A DNA stretch of 64,000 bases from Timema cristinae. Lineage: Eukaryota; Arthropoda; Insecta; Phasmatodea; Timematidae. The notes under the pieces are model-generated. The model had not been told where the DNA came from. It searched no databases and saw only the letters and a list, made by a program, of their open reading frames with translations. Shown here one piece after another: positions 11,669-22,868 of this stretch. Location of the stretch: contig JBCFYV010000012.1 of assembly GCA_039000515.1 (NCBI GenBank), positions 112,181,883 through 112,245,882 on the forward strand, given 5' to 3'. Made by a program: the position numbers and the translations under genes. Each line of letters begins with the position of its first letter. Positions within the stretch are counted from its first letter, which is position 1.

Positions 11669-12422
11669 CAATCACGAGCTAAGTTTACCTGGATGACAGC
11701 TCGAAATGTAACTAGAAGTAATCCCTAATATATCACTACGCCAACAGCTGACATCTATCACTTTGGATCACTGTAATGAAAACAGATGGTAATATATTAA
11801 TGTGATAGTTAACCACAGTAATTTAGGCCAATATTATTTATATATTTATTTGAGGTCGGACACAAAGTTTATTTATAGTTTTATTCCCCATAAAAAAATA
11901 TTCACACCACTTTCACAAAAACTTCTGACGAACATAACTTTAAAATGGCGGCTGACGAATCTAAACCATGTGATTGAACATAAAAGGTAAACAGGTTTTT
12001 TACAATGATGCAGACACGCAGTTGATGAAAATATTTCAAAATACGATAAAATAATCATAAAATCATTTATTGTATGTAAAAAATTACAACAATTTTCTCT
12101 TTTCCAAGTAAATATGATGCCTGTATTAAAAGATATTGATGTGTGCACTATATTACACAAAATCAATAACGTTCCAAAACTAAGAATAGTATTTTTAATT
12201 ATGTGTAAAATATTGTTCAAGTTGAATAAAAAGAAATTATTTAAAAAAATGGAATAGTATGAGAAAATTTAAGTTTTCGTTATTTTAAATGTAATATATA
12301 ACAGGTAGTTAAAGATATTTACATTTATAACAAAACTGTGATCTTTTACAAGTGTTGGCAGCCCAAAACCTAAACATATGATTTTCGAACCGTCATCCAG
12401 GTAAAAACCTATCGTGAACGGA
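11669..12422 (+). mobile_element. non-autonomous TIR element, copy 1 of 3
   Basis: About 750 bp bounded by inverted termini containing acctggatgacagctcgaa (left) and its complement ttcgaaccgtcatccaggt (right). The interior is AT-rich and shared with the copies at 15949-16717 (opposite orientation) and 38349-38997. No transposase coding is visible, so this is a MITE-like element of unassigned superfamily. Exact ends are uncertain by a few bases. Short open frames inside are not genes. Confidence 0.88.
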
Positions 12423-12472
12423 ATATAGTTCAACAGACGATACTAAAGCGTTTTCCCCGCGAATATTGCTAA

Positions 12473-13119
12473 GGCCGATTCTACACTAGCTGTTAAAACG
12501 CGGCGGTTTTGCCGCTAGCTTACGCACCCAAACTCTTGAATCTACACCCGACTGTCAAAACGCTACCTATTCTACACTAGCGGTTTAAATGCCACGGTTG
12601 TTGTTTCCACTTGTGCAGAATGGTTTAAAAAAATGGACATTGTACAGGCCGGTTGTATTGCGGGACTTATTTTGTTGGAGGAAACTAGAAAAAACCAAAA
12701 CTCGTCAAAAGAGACGTTTGTGGACTCACCCCCCATTATCGAACAGTCTCTCAAGAGGACAGTTTCATATTATGTTTATGAATCACAGAATGTACCCAGA
12801 GAAGTTATTTTTTGTAGTATGAAATATCTGTGGTTTCATTTGATGAACTACTTGGTTTAGTGAATGAAAATATAGCAAAACATGATACCAGCTTGATGAA
12901 GAGTATTATTATTGCTGAAAGACTTGTGACACTGAGGAATAACTGCCGCTAACGCCTGGTTCAGTTTGATTTGCGTTTTTACCGCTAGGAGGCTTTAACG
13001 CCTCCAGAGGTAGCGGTTAAAATGCTGGTCTGGTCGAAAGCTTGTTTTCTAACTTGATAACAAGGGTTTGATTCAAAGGCGTGGTTGCTAGCGTTTTAAT
13101 CGCTAGTGTAGAACAGGCC
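12473..13119 (+). mobile_element. PIF/Harbinger-type element, deleted, with transposase remnant
   Basis: The ends are inverted repeats (left ggccgattctacactagc; right complement ggcctgttctacactagc), flanked on both sides by TAA (12470-12472 and 13120-13122), the 3-bp target duplication typical of PIF/Harbinger. The interior keeps shreds of the N-terminal part of a Harbinger-type (ALP1/HARBI1-like) transposase in shifting frames: MDIVQAGCIAGLILLEE, then RRLWTHP, then FDELLGLVNENIAKHDTSL. No catalytic domain remains, so it cannot move by itself. Extra copies of the terminal motif lie inside both ends. Confidence 0.85.
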
Positions 13120-13122
13120 TAA

Positions 13123-13609
13123 CAGTATTCAGATTTTCGTCATTAACGGGTTTAAAACCTGTGACCCAGATCTGTTTAGTAAAATTCCTCCATCTACCTC
13201 TTTCTTTCCATGATTCTTCTCCTCTCACTGGCACACCCAGCGTTATCTTCTCCTCCCATTTCTTTCATGGTTGAAAGATAATCTAGGATGCGTGATAGTG
13301 TCCACAATATTAATTTGTTTCATCACGCATCCCAGATGACGTCTGTTGTAGCTACAGCCGAAACATCGGTTGTGTTTATTCCCTCAACGCCGCCCCTGCA
13401 TGCTTTTTATTTATTTGTTTGTGTCTCTCTCGCTATTGTTACTTATTATTTACTGTTTTCTCCCCACTCATACTATAGTACACACGTTCTCCCTAAAGCA
13501 TTTAGATATGAACAAACTTAGACTGAGGGAATGTGTGGAAACGCCCAGTTTTCTTTAAAGGTAGCCATTACTAATTTGTAGAGTGGCAGCACTATATAGC
13601 GAACTGAGT
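13123..13609. other. intergenic DNA, no gene seen
   Basis: Mixed-composition DNA between the Harbinger element and the large minisatellite. Two overlapping short plus-strand frames (13288-13558) show no recognisable domain. Confidence 0.5.
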
Positions 13610-15225
13610 TGTTAGTTCAGTGACAGTATTGTAAAGTTAGAACTGTGTTCATCCAGTGGCAGCAGTGTAAAGTTAGAACTGTGTTCGTCCAGTGGCAGCA
13701 GTGTAAAGTTAGAACTGTGTTCGTCCAGTGGCAGTAGTGTAAAGTTAGAACCGTGTTCGTCCAGTGACAGTAGTGTAAAGTTAGAACTGTGTTCGTCCAG
13801 TGGCAGAAGTGTAAAGTTAGAACTGTGTTCGTCCAGTGGCAGTAGTGTAAAGTTAGAACTGTGTTCGTCCAGTGACAGCAGTGTAAAGTTAGAACTATGT
13901 TCATCCAGTGGCAGTATTGTAAAGTTAGAACTGTGTTCGTCCAGTGGCAGCAGTGTAAAGTTAGAACTATGTTCATCCAGTGGCAGTAGTGTAAAGTTAG
14001 AACTGTGTTCGTCCAGTGACAGTAGTGTAAAGTTAGAACTGTGTTCGTCCAGTGACAGCAGTGTAAAGTTAGAACTATGTTCATCCAGTGGCAGTAGTGT
14101 AAAGTTAGAACTGTGTTCGTCCAGTGGCAGCAGTGTAAAGTTAGAACTGTGTTCGTCCAGTGACAGCAGTGTAAAGTTAGAACTGTGTTCGTCCAGTGAC
14201 AGCAGTGTAAAGTTAGAACTATGTTCATCCAGTGGCAGTAGTGTAAAGTTAGAACTGTGTTCGTCCAGTGACAGCAGTGTAAAGTTAGAACTGTGTTCGT
14301 CCAGTGACAGCAGTGTAAAGTTAGAACTGTGTTCATCCAGTGACAGTAGTGTAAAGTTAGAACTGTGTTCGTCCAGTGGCAGCAGTGTAAAGTTAGAACT
14401 GTGTTCGTCCAGTGACAGTAGTGTAAAGTTAGAACTGTGTTCGTCCAGTGGCAGCAGTGTAAAGTTAGAACTATGTTCATCCAGTGGCAGTAGTGTAAAG
14501 TTAGAACTGTGTTCGTCCAGTGACAGCAGTGTAAAGTTAGAACTGTGTTCGTCCAGTGACAGCAGTGTAAAGTTAGAACTGTGTTCATCCAGTGACAGTA
14601 GTGTAAAGTTAGAACTGTGTTCGTCCAGTGGCAGCAGTGTAAAGTTAGAACTGTGTTCGTCCAGTGACAGTAGTGTAAAGTTAGAACTGTGTTCGTCCAG
14701 TGGCAGCAGTGTAAAGTTAGAACTATGTTCATCCAGTGGCAGTAGTGTAAAGTTAGAACTGTGTTCGTCCAGTGACAGCAGTGTAAAGTTAGAACTGTGT
14801 TCGTCCAGTGGCAGTAGTGTAAAGTTAGAACTGTGTTCGTCCAGTGACAGTAGTGTAAAGTTAGAACTGTGTTCGTCCAGTGACAGTAGTGTAAAGTTAG
14901 AACTGTGTTCGTCCAGTGGCAGCAGTGTAAAGTTAGAACTATGTTCATCCAGTGGCAGTAGTGTAAAGTTAGAACTATGTTCGTCCAGTGGAAGTATTGT
15001 AAAGTTAGAACTATGTTCGTCCAGTGGCAGCAGTGTAAAGTTAGAACTGTGTTCGTCCAGTGACAGTATTGTAAAGTTAGAACTATGTTCGTCCAGTGAG
15101 AGCAGTGTAAAGTTAGAACTATGTTCGTCCAGTGACAGCAGTGTAAAGTTAGAACTATGTTCATCCAGTGGCAGTAGTGTAAAGTTAGAACTGTGTTCGT
15201 CCAGTGGCAGCAGTGTAAAGTATGA
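13610..15225. repeat. minisatellite, 36-bp unit, ~44 copies, with 252-bp higher-order repeat
   Basis: The unit is 'agtgtaaagttagaactgtg' followed by ttcgtccagtggcagc. Positional variants (gtgttc/atgttc, gtcc/atcc, ggcag/gacag, cagcag/cagtag) define unit types. The block of seven units at 14221-14472 is repeated exactly at 14473-14724, and the phase continues after 14725, so this is a higher-order repeat of 7 x 36 bp. A 515-residue minus-strand open frame (12-residue period) exists only because 36 is divisible by three; I do not call it a gene. Confidence 0.97.
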
Positions 15226-15948
15226 ACTCAGAACTGCGCTCTTCTTGCCAGTGTAAAACCATATTCTGTTCTTCAGTTGGATTGATTGTATCTATCCAAC
15301 CATTTCTCTAATCTGTTTCTGTCTCTTCACTGTACCTTCTTCCATGTACAATATTATCATCATCTTCGCACATGTGAGACATTCGTCAAAATAAACTCAT
15401 GTGTGTTCGTTGAGTCTGTATAAACACGCGTCTGCAAGGGAGCGTAGAAGTGGCGGAGTGGAAATATCTCGCGGTGCGCTGTTGTCAGATTTTTTATGCC
15501 TTTTAACTTTGGCACACACGCGCCTTATAATTAATAAAACTGAGTGTGTGTATATATGTGCCATGTGCCTTGCGTGATATTTACCACAATCAGAGGTAGG
15601 AAAATTTTTAAATTAGTAGCCCCTGAACCGAACATGTGCACTTTAATGCCTGAATTTTAAAATTTGCATTAGATTTTATTGACTCAATTAAAATCTGTGT
15701 CAAAGTGTTTTTTGGTAAAGAAATCACCGCAAGTGGTAAACGTCAGGTACTTTAAACATAAATTGATTCAATTCAATATTAACCTTCAGTTAGCCTACAA
15801 AAGAATATTTTATGTTTTCAGTTGAACACATAAAAATTCAATATTTTGCTTGCACCTTGCATAAAAATGTTTAGCAATTTTCTAGATTTTTTTTAGACAA
15901 GGCCTACTTATTGTATGAAAGTTTTTATTTATATTTTACATACAGACT
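15226..15948. other. intergenic DNA, no gene seen
   Basis: No gene or matched repeat. A short GC-richer patch (about 15420-15530) contains gtataaacacgcg but nothing else that would make a promoter call reasonable. Confidence 0.5.
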
Positions 15949-16717
15949 GTTCAAGGTAGGTTTTTACCTGGATGACAGTTCGAAAATCATATGTTTAGGT
16001 TTTTGGTTGCCAACACTTGTAAAAGATCAGTGTTTTGTTATAAATGTAAAGATCTTTAATTACTTTTTATAAATTACATTTAAAATAACGAAAACTTAAA
16101 TTTTCTCATACTATTCCATTTTTTTAAATAATTTATTTTTATTCAACTTGAACAATATTTTAAACATAATTAAAAGTACTATTCTTAGTTTTGGAACATT
16201 GATTTTGTGTAATATAGTGCACACATCAATACCTTTTAATACAGGCATCATATTTACTTGGAAAAGAGAAAATTGTCATTTTTTTTACACACAATAAATG
16301 ATTTTATGATTTTTTTAAATCTTATTTTGAAATATTTAACTGAATAAAATATTTTCATCAACTGCATGTCTGCATCATTGTAAACAACTTTTTTACTGTC
16401 ATGTTCAATCATATGGTTTAAATTCATCAGTCGCCATTTTTAAGTTATGTTCGTTAGAAGTTTTTGTGAAAGTGGTGCGAATATTTTTTTAAAGTGGAGT
16501 AGTGATAAACTTTGTGTCCCCGTCCTCAAATAAATATATAAATAATATTGGCCTAAATTACTGTGGTTGTGGTTAACTTTCACATTAATATATTACCATC
16601 TGTCTTCATTACAGTTATCCAAAGTGATTGTCAGCTCTTGGCGTAGTGATATAGTAGGGATTACTTCTAGTTACATTTCGAGCTGTCATCCAGGTAAACT
16701 TAGGTCGTGAATGAATT
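15949..16717 (-). mobile_element. non-autonomous TIR element, copy 2 of 3
   Basis: Same element as 11669-12422, inverted. It begins with ttacctggatgacagttcga and ends with tcgagctgtcatccaggtaa. The interior matches throughout with small indels. With copy 1 it forms a long inverted pair flanking the Harbinger remnant and the 36-bp minisatellite. Confidence 0.88.
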
Positions 16718-17296
16718 GTAGTTGTCACTTAACTTAAGGGAATATAATGAGTCCACCAAACACCTTTCTTCTTTTATCAGCTACAAAATAATATTATGTA
16801 AACAAGTTTAAATATAAATTCTGATTCGAATAAAAAATATTTATCTCAAAGTGGCAGACGCAGAACACACAACTTTATGTACGTGTGTGAAAGTAAATCT
16901 AGTAACTTGTTTTAGTTGTCAAATAAAGACCTAGCTATGAAGATGGGATTTCATAGATAATATTGAGAGTAAATGAATAAAATACAAATTCACCTAAACA
17001 TGCTATATTGATTTTAGCACAACTTTAGTTCATAAAATAGACTAGAGGGCACACACCACACAGAATTTCTTACTTTTTTTTTACAAAGAAATTTATTTAA
17101 ATCTTTTAGGATATGTTAACAAATTAAAATACTTTGTTGCATACACATTCTGTAAAAATAGTTTGAATAAAATATAGACTGAGAAAAAAGTAAAATCAAT
17201 GCCAACCAAAGAGCATACATAACAATCAACTCTCCATTTTCCACAACTACATTTTAAAAATTTAGTTACGCACAGATCGGAAACTATTTATAAAAA
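16718..17296. other. intergenic DNA, no gene seen
   Basis: AT-rich sequence without coding signal or recognised repeat. Confidence 0.5.
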
Positions 17297-17542
17297 ACAA
17301 TGGTGACCTGGTGGTCTAGGGGTAAGGTGTCAAGATTTCTTGGTCACGGCACAAATTTATCTTATTACCAAACCCTCCCTTCCCCTCTGACAAGACAACT
17401 TGTGAATGTGTGGAATGCCAGGCCTCCACCATGGTTCGGATTCCACGTTAAACTGTAGGTCCTCCATTTCACCTCACAATCACCCTACCATTACACATTA
17501 GTGTAAGTGTGTATAACCCGAACGGGTAGTAAGACGCGGTGC

Positions 17543-17577
<35 letters not shown>

Positions 17578-17580
17578 TAA
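17297..17580 (+). mobile_element. SINE family B, full length
   Basis: The tRNA-like head (atggtgacctggtggtctag, 'gggtaaggtgtc') has a recognisable A box but a damaged B box. The family body (cctctgacaagacaacttgt, 'aatgccaggcctccaccatg') follows, then the shared hairpin tail and an (AAT)n run to about 17576. Confidence 0.88.
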
Positions 17581-18104
17581 AAATTTATATTACAAATAAG
17601 TTTTTTTTAAAACTTTCCTCCCTTCAAATTTGCCTCTAATATCTACTAGAAGATTCCCACACAAATATACCTGTTAAAACAGATGTGTAAATAAATGTCA
17701 CAACCGTTAAGAAAAAAATCTAATGTAGTTCTCATCAATGCATCTTGTGATGTGTGTCACAGAAATAGCTTCTTTTCCCTCCTAAACCTCCTTCCTAAGA
17801 ATTGCACCATATGACTTTTCACCAGACTCAAAATAGAATCTTGGGAGGTGGTTCGTTGGAAAGTCCTAAACTGTTATTTTTCTCATGTTTGTTTAGCACA
17901 CCACCAGCGAGGTTTATTTTTTGTTGGGAAAATGCCAACTCTAGAGTCACACATGCTTTACTTATTGCAGCAAACTAAAATCTTTAATTCATAATGAAAA
18001 TACATGGAGCCGATGATTCAACGATGTACAATGCCAAATATTTTGGCACGAGACTTCGCCCGCCCCCTCCAAGTTTTTAGCTGTGCGTCTCACTACTCTA
18101 CTCT
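17581..18104. other. intergenic DNA, no gene seen
   Basis: No gene signal. Downstream flank of the BAG gene transcribed from the other strand. Confidence 0.5.
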
Positions 18105-18300
18105 ACTCGTCCGCTTATGTACTAATTATGCAAATGGTTACAAGGATTAGGAAGTGTACCCATATTTGCGCGGTGGAAGAGTTGAAAACCACCCTCAGTA
18201 CACCAGCTGCGACTGGAGCCTCAATCTTGCCGTCATCAGCATTCTAGTATGTGAGCTTGGCACATTAGACTATGCAACCACCAAAGCGGGTTTGCCGATG
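18105..18300 (-). mobile_element. SINE family A
   Basis: On the minus strand: a head with 'tgatgacggcaagattgagg' and a B-box-like segment with ctggtgtactgagggtgg, then the central block (gcgcaaatatgggtacactt, 'cctaatcctt'). The 3' tail is cut short around 18110. A second, weaker tRNA-like stretch lies at 18355-18470. Confidence 0.7.
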
Positions 18301-18729
18301 TTAATCTACACTCTAGTGAAAGAATAAACATCATGGATCTGTCATGACCATGAACCATGTGGCTAAAATATGCCTGTCATCTGTTTAGTTGAATCCAGGG
18401 TGCAAATCCCAGCATGATCAAAAAATATTATTGGTGAAATTAATTTTCCAACCTAATTACGTGACCATACCATTTCACCCATTCTTCCTTCATCTGATTT
18501 AGTCGAGCACTCTTTGCCAGACTTCGGTCCCGATCATGCCACATAATAAACATAATAACGAGCATAATAAATTTAATGGTATATATAACTCAAATTCGCA
18601 GCAACTTACATCAGCTTGTGTGTATGTAGGCATGTACTTAATTTCTTTCATAGGCAAAAGGATTGGTGAATGTGTACATAATATTTATAAATTAAAAAAA
18701 AAAATTTGACCTCTACTTACAATTGAAAC

Positions 18730-19239
18730 ACTTATTTTTTTAAGCTATGATTTATTTACAATCAAATCTTAACTTACATCATTCTGAATTGCACAACAAT
18801 AAATACAAAAGTGTAATATCACTATTAGCCTAATTTGCTATATGGAGGCCACAATGATGACTATTAAGTAGGTAAGTCTGTTTTAACAAACTGACACAAG
18901 ATCAAGGATAATACAGTAAGGTACCAAAACAATATATCACAGCTCATTAACTAAAACTGCCATAGAATATCTTCTTTGGCAAGACACTTTAGCTGTAAAA
19001 TGAGATACTAGTAAACAAAGAAACACAAAGGCCATGTGGTCAGTCTGAATCACATAAAATATACAGCTGAAAAATTACTCAAGTTCATATAAAAAAATAC
19101 CATACATAAATAGTTTAAAACAAAAGTAATACTTTTACAAAATGTAACATCCACCTTCACACAAAGCTGTCCAAAATGTGTATAAAGGCAACAATCAATC
19201 TTTTGAAAATCCATTCCTTAACTTACAATAATGTCAAAT
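18730..19239 (-). other. candidate 3' UTR of the BAG gene
   Basis: Non-coding DNA directly after the stop codon at 19240-19242. On the minus strand an AATAAA hexamer (plus-strand TTTATT) lies at about 18748-18753, a plausible polyadenylation signal about 490 bases after the stop. Transcript data would be needed to fix the end. Confidence 0.45.
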
Positions 19240-21167
19240 TTAATCTTGTCTTGACGCAGACAATTTCTTTTTCGACTGTAGAGATTTGGAACCCTTCACA
19301 CCTGATTTTTTGCCACTACTTGCCGGAACAGGTTCCAAAGTGATATTTTGACCAGTTTTACTGCTAGATTCCAGCACCTGTGAACCTACCTTAGTTTCAT
19401 CACTTGCTAATGGTTCATCTTCCATCGTATTCACCTCGGGTTCTACCACTTTCACACTACTAGGTTTTTCTGTTGCAGTGTCTTCAACAGCCACTACTTC
19501 AACTTTCTTTGTCTCGTCTACTTCCATAGAATGTGCTCCATTATTTGATTCCGATAGCTTTTCCCTTCGGTCATTTCAACTTCAGTTTTAGTAGTTGTTT
19601 GAGACTCTTCTTCCATTTCATCATTCTTTACTTCACCATTGGTTCCTTCAAGCTCCATTTTATCAGGTATATTCTCTAATTCAACAGATTCTTTTAGAGT
19701 CTCTTTACAATCCATGTCCATTTTCTGTTCCTTACTCTCCTGTAGACTCTTACCTTCAACTTCTTTAAAAGTATCGGCACTTTCTTCAGGAGCCACTAGA
19801 GAATTCAAAACCTCATCTTGATTATTCACATTACCATCTTTAGGAGTTTCTGTTGCGAGTGAATCTTTAGAAACTTCTAAAGACTCAGGCTCTGTCTGTC
19901 CATTGGCTGAACTTTGCTCTTCTTTACCTTCTTCCGCAATATCTTGATTCTCTTCGGAGGTCTCCATAACTTCAACATCCACCTTTTCTTCAGGAAGAGG
20001 CACTCTTTCTTCCAAAATTCCAATACCTTTCTGTATTGAACGAATCACCTCCTTGCGGGCTTGTCTCACATTCTCCTTCCCTTCAGTTTCAATGTCATCC
20101 AGTTTTAACAAGTTACGAGTCAGCATCTCATCCAAATAAATGTATTCCTTGTCAGATCTTGAATTACCACTAAACTCTTCCACTTTCTTCATCAGATCAT
20201 CAACATCTTTTTGAATAACCGCGACTCGGGATATGGGATCGTTGGGAGAAGGCTCTGGTGGAGGTTTAGGAGGTTCCTGTTGAGGTTTCGTAGGTGCCTT
20301 TGGTTGAGGCGGTTGTTGTTGGCTTTGAGGTGCTGAAGGCCTTTTGGGTTGAGAAGCAGGTGGAGGAGAAGGTTGACGAGGCTGAAACTGATGGTGGGAT
20401 GTAAATTTGGGTGATGTTCCATACGAGTGAGAAGGATGGGGAGGCTGGTGAAACTGGGATGGTTTCGGAATATAGGATGGTTCACTAATATTCTTTGGTA
20501 ATACAGGCTCATCTCGGCCCTCCACAAATATGGGAATGTGCCTGATATTGCTACCTTGCTGTTTCGGAGTTGGTTTCGGTGATGACGGTATCTGCTGATG
20601 TTGCGGTGGCTTGGGTGCCATTGGTGGTTTTCCCTGTGCATCTGGACTACCACACTGCTTGGTGGCAGGCTCCGCAGAGTTCACAGGAGTGATGTTGATG
20701 CGGGAGACATATCGAGCTGGCTGTTCTGGGTTCTGAGATCGGTTGTCTGGTGGTGCTGACATGGACCTCTGGCCTCGTGGCTCCTTGTTCTGTTCAGAGG
20801 CATGCTGTTGCTGACCCATATCCACTGTGTTGCGCATCCCATACTGAGGAAGATTGCCCTGTCTAGGAGCTCTGCCTCTCAGTGGACCAGGTTCATCTGT
20901 TTGCTCTTGGAATTCACTCGGCATAGGCTGCTGAGGAACATCACTACCCGAGCTACTAGCCCCACTGGCTTGACTGCGTGCATCATCATCCCCACATGAC
21001 TCTGAGCCCCTTCGCTTTTTGCCCCAAGGACTGTGAGAACCAATCTCTCCACCCCATCCTGGGGGGCAGCGCAGGTGGTCTGCAAACTCTGGATGGCGCT
21101 GGGCCAAGTCATCCAAGTGAGAGCGAATGTCCTGTTTTCCTCGAGGCATATCGTCAAATGGAAAGGT
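19240..21167 (-). CDS. Samui: BAG-domain co-chaperone (Samui/starvin, BAG3-type), terminal coding exon
   Basis: The exon begins at a TTTTGTTTCAG acceptor (21168-21178, minus strand) and opens with TFPFDDMPRG, then RHPEFADHL, a hallmark of arthropod Samui/starvin proteins. Next come Gln/Pro-rich sequence and RHIPIFVEGR (about 20515-20540), an IPxV-type motif like those with which BAG3 binds small heat-shock proteins. A proline-rich stretch follows, then a BAG domain (about 20005-20245; SRVAVIQKDVDDLM, LDEMLTRNLLKLDDI, ENVRQARKEV). BAG domains bind the Hsp70 ATPase domain and release nucleotide; Drosophila starvin acts in muscle chaperone-assisted autophagy. The tail is acidic and ends in a Lys/Ser-rich stretch (SGVKGSKSLQSKKKLSASRQD region, 19243-19310). 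The reading frame breaks near 19559-19565: one frame stops at 19518 while the downstream frame continues to 19240. A single missing base explains this. Domain identity is secure; the exact C terminus is less so. Confidence 0.92.
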
Positions 21168-22639
21168 CTGAAACAAAAGTATTGGGATATAAGAAACACA
21201 CCTAGAACAGAGAGTGTGCATATACAACTTAAATTTCTTGAACATTATAAACAAAATATCTTTAAGAGAATTGTTAAACATGGTGCCTGTGAAATTATTT
21301 TAATGTGTACACAAATTCACAATTCGTTATATTCTATAAGAAGGGGAACCGGAAACATCAATATAGTTTTAGAACTAAAAGTACTTTGTTATTACATATT
21401 TCTAACATTTGCAGTGTCAAAAGAGCGACTCCTGGCGTGAAGCAGCCCCGCATTCTACTCTGTTCAGGAGTGTTCCTCGCACTGAAAAAGGTCGGGAACT
21501 GTTCCTTCAGTCAGACTCTAGAGTACAGCCAGTGAATGGAGCAAAATTGCTAGTCTCATTTTTAGGTAATTTTACTGGCAAATTGTCCAATTTTTAAATA
21601 ATAAAAGTTCGGGCCCTGCTAATGACCAAAAAGAGAGCGCTTGTTTAACAATGAGGCGAGAGAAACTTTTTATATTCCTAGCCCACGACTGCCAAGGTAG
21701 ATGCACAATGTCACATACTGGAGCGCTGAGCTTGTTGCTGATCTACATAACCCACGTCTTTATCAAATATAAGTTTTACAATTTTAAAACATCTGATAAA
21801 AACGTTAAAATTAACTTCAAAATTAGATAATTTATGAGTAATGTCTCAGTTCTGATATAAAAATAAATGGTTAGAAACATAGAAGTTTCCTCACAAAAAT
21901 AGTATTTTAAGTGTCATAACACAACATTGTATATTTGAAGATTGTAGGGGTTTTGAAGCACCAGTGGTGCCCCTCCAATAAGAAACACAGCCATGAAAGG
22001 ATATTTCTTGCAAGGAGGTGGCGCCCTTAATATTCTCTGACGTTCAAACGTGTGCAAGGGGCGGCAGAATTAGGGGTGGGAAGACAGTCCCTTTACAAAA
22101 AAAAAAAGTATAAGTCTCCCAAGAATAAATCTTCCCTCTTCCTACTAGATATATTTCAAATTCTGATATTATACCATTCACTGACATTAATTTTTACCCA
22201 CTTCCAGATGAGCTAGAATCTAAAACTCATAGTTTCTAGCCTGTAACAGACAGAAAATTCCAAAAAATGTTTTACCCCCCTCCCCCCCTTCAAAGTTCAA
22301 GATGGCGGAGTAGCTTTAAAGTCGGTGCAGACCTTTCTTTGGGTAAGACCTATCAAAAACGGCTCTGCACTTACATTAGTTTACATCCACTCGCAAAAAA
22401 AAACTCGCTGGGGAGGGGAGCAAAGAGTGTTATATAATATAAAGCTGAAAGATGGCTTCTAGATGCACTCAATCGACAAAAACCGACGGATAAAACCCCT
22501 TCAAATAGCCTGTAAAAGCATACAAATTTAAAATAAACTTTATTAAAATAATAAATATTCAAACATCTGAGAGGCCCACTCAAAATAGCTTTTAGGGACA
22601 TCCAATTTTAAAATTCTTCCCAACCACACATACAAATAA

Positions 22640-22868
22640 GGTTCCTCCACCAGGTCTGTGATTACTCAGTGCAGAAAAGGTTCCTGTTCAAACAGAAGGT
22701 CATTACAGGGATATAACCTTGTTACAAGAGCGTGACCTTGACCAAGGACATAAGGTTCCTCCACCACGGTCTGTGATTACTCAGTGCAGAAAAGGTTCAT
22801 GTTCAAACAGAAGGTCATTACAGGGATATAACCTTGTTACAAGAGCGTGACCTTGACCAAGGACATAA
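22640..22868. repeat. 114-bp tandem duplication
   Basis: Two almost identical units start with ggttcctccaccaggtctgt (22640) and ggttcctccaccacggtctg (22754), each ending in 'gtgaccttgaccaaggacat'. Only one indel and one substitution separate them, so the duplication is recent or was gene-converted. Confidence 0.93.

Noticed and set aside
13617..15164. 515-codon minus-strand open frame with 12-residue repeats
   Set aside because: It is exactly the 36-bp minisatellite read in frame; there is no start context, splice sites or protein-like variation.
13610..15225. CRISPR-like array (36-bp repeats)
   Set aside because: There are no spacers, since units abut directly, and the DNA is clearly eukaryotic.
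15400..15540. Promoter at gtataaacacgcg
   Set aside because: A single TATA-like word with no downstream exon or gene on the plus strand.
19555..19570. Programmed -1 frameshift in the BAG gene
   Set aside because: The GGGAAAA stretch is not a canonical X XXY YYZ heptamer in the zero frame and I see no reason for such regulation; a missing base is simpler.
20192..20653. 153-codon minus-strand frame overlapping the BAG exon
   Set aside because: An alternate-frame shadow of the Pro/Gln-rich region, rich in His/Asn/Arg as expected from shifted codons.
21168..21281. N-terminal extension of the BAG exon to an upstream ATG
   Set aside because: The extension reads through a TTTTGTTTCAG acceptor into intron; the family-conserved sequence starts at FPFDDMPRG, and a typical N-terminal exon exists at 41558-41723.
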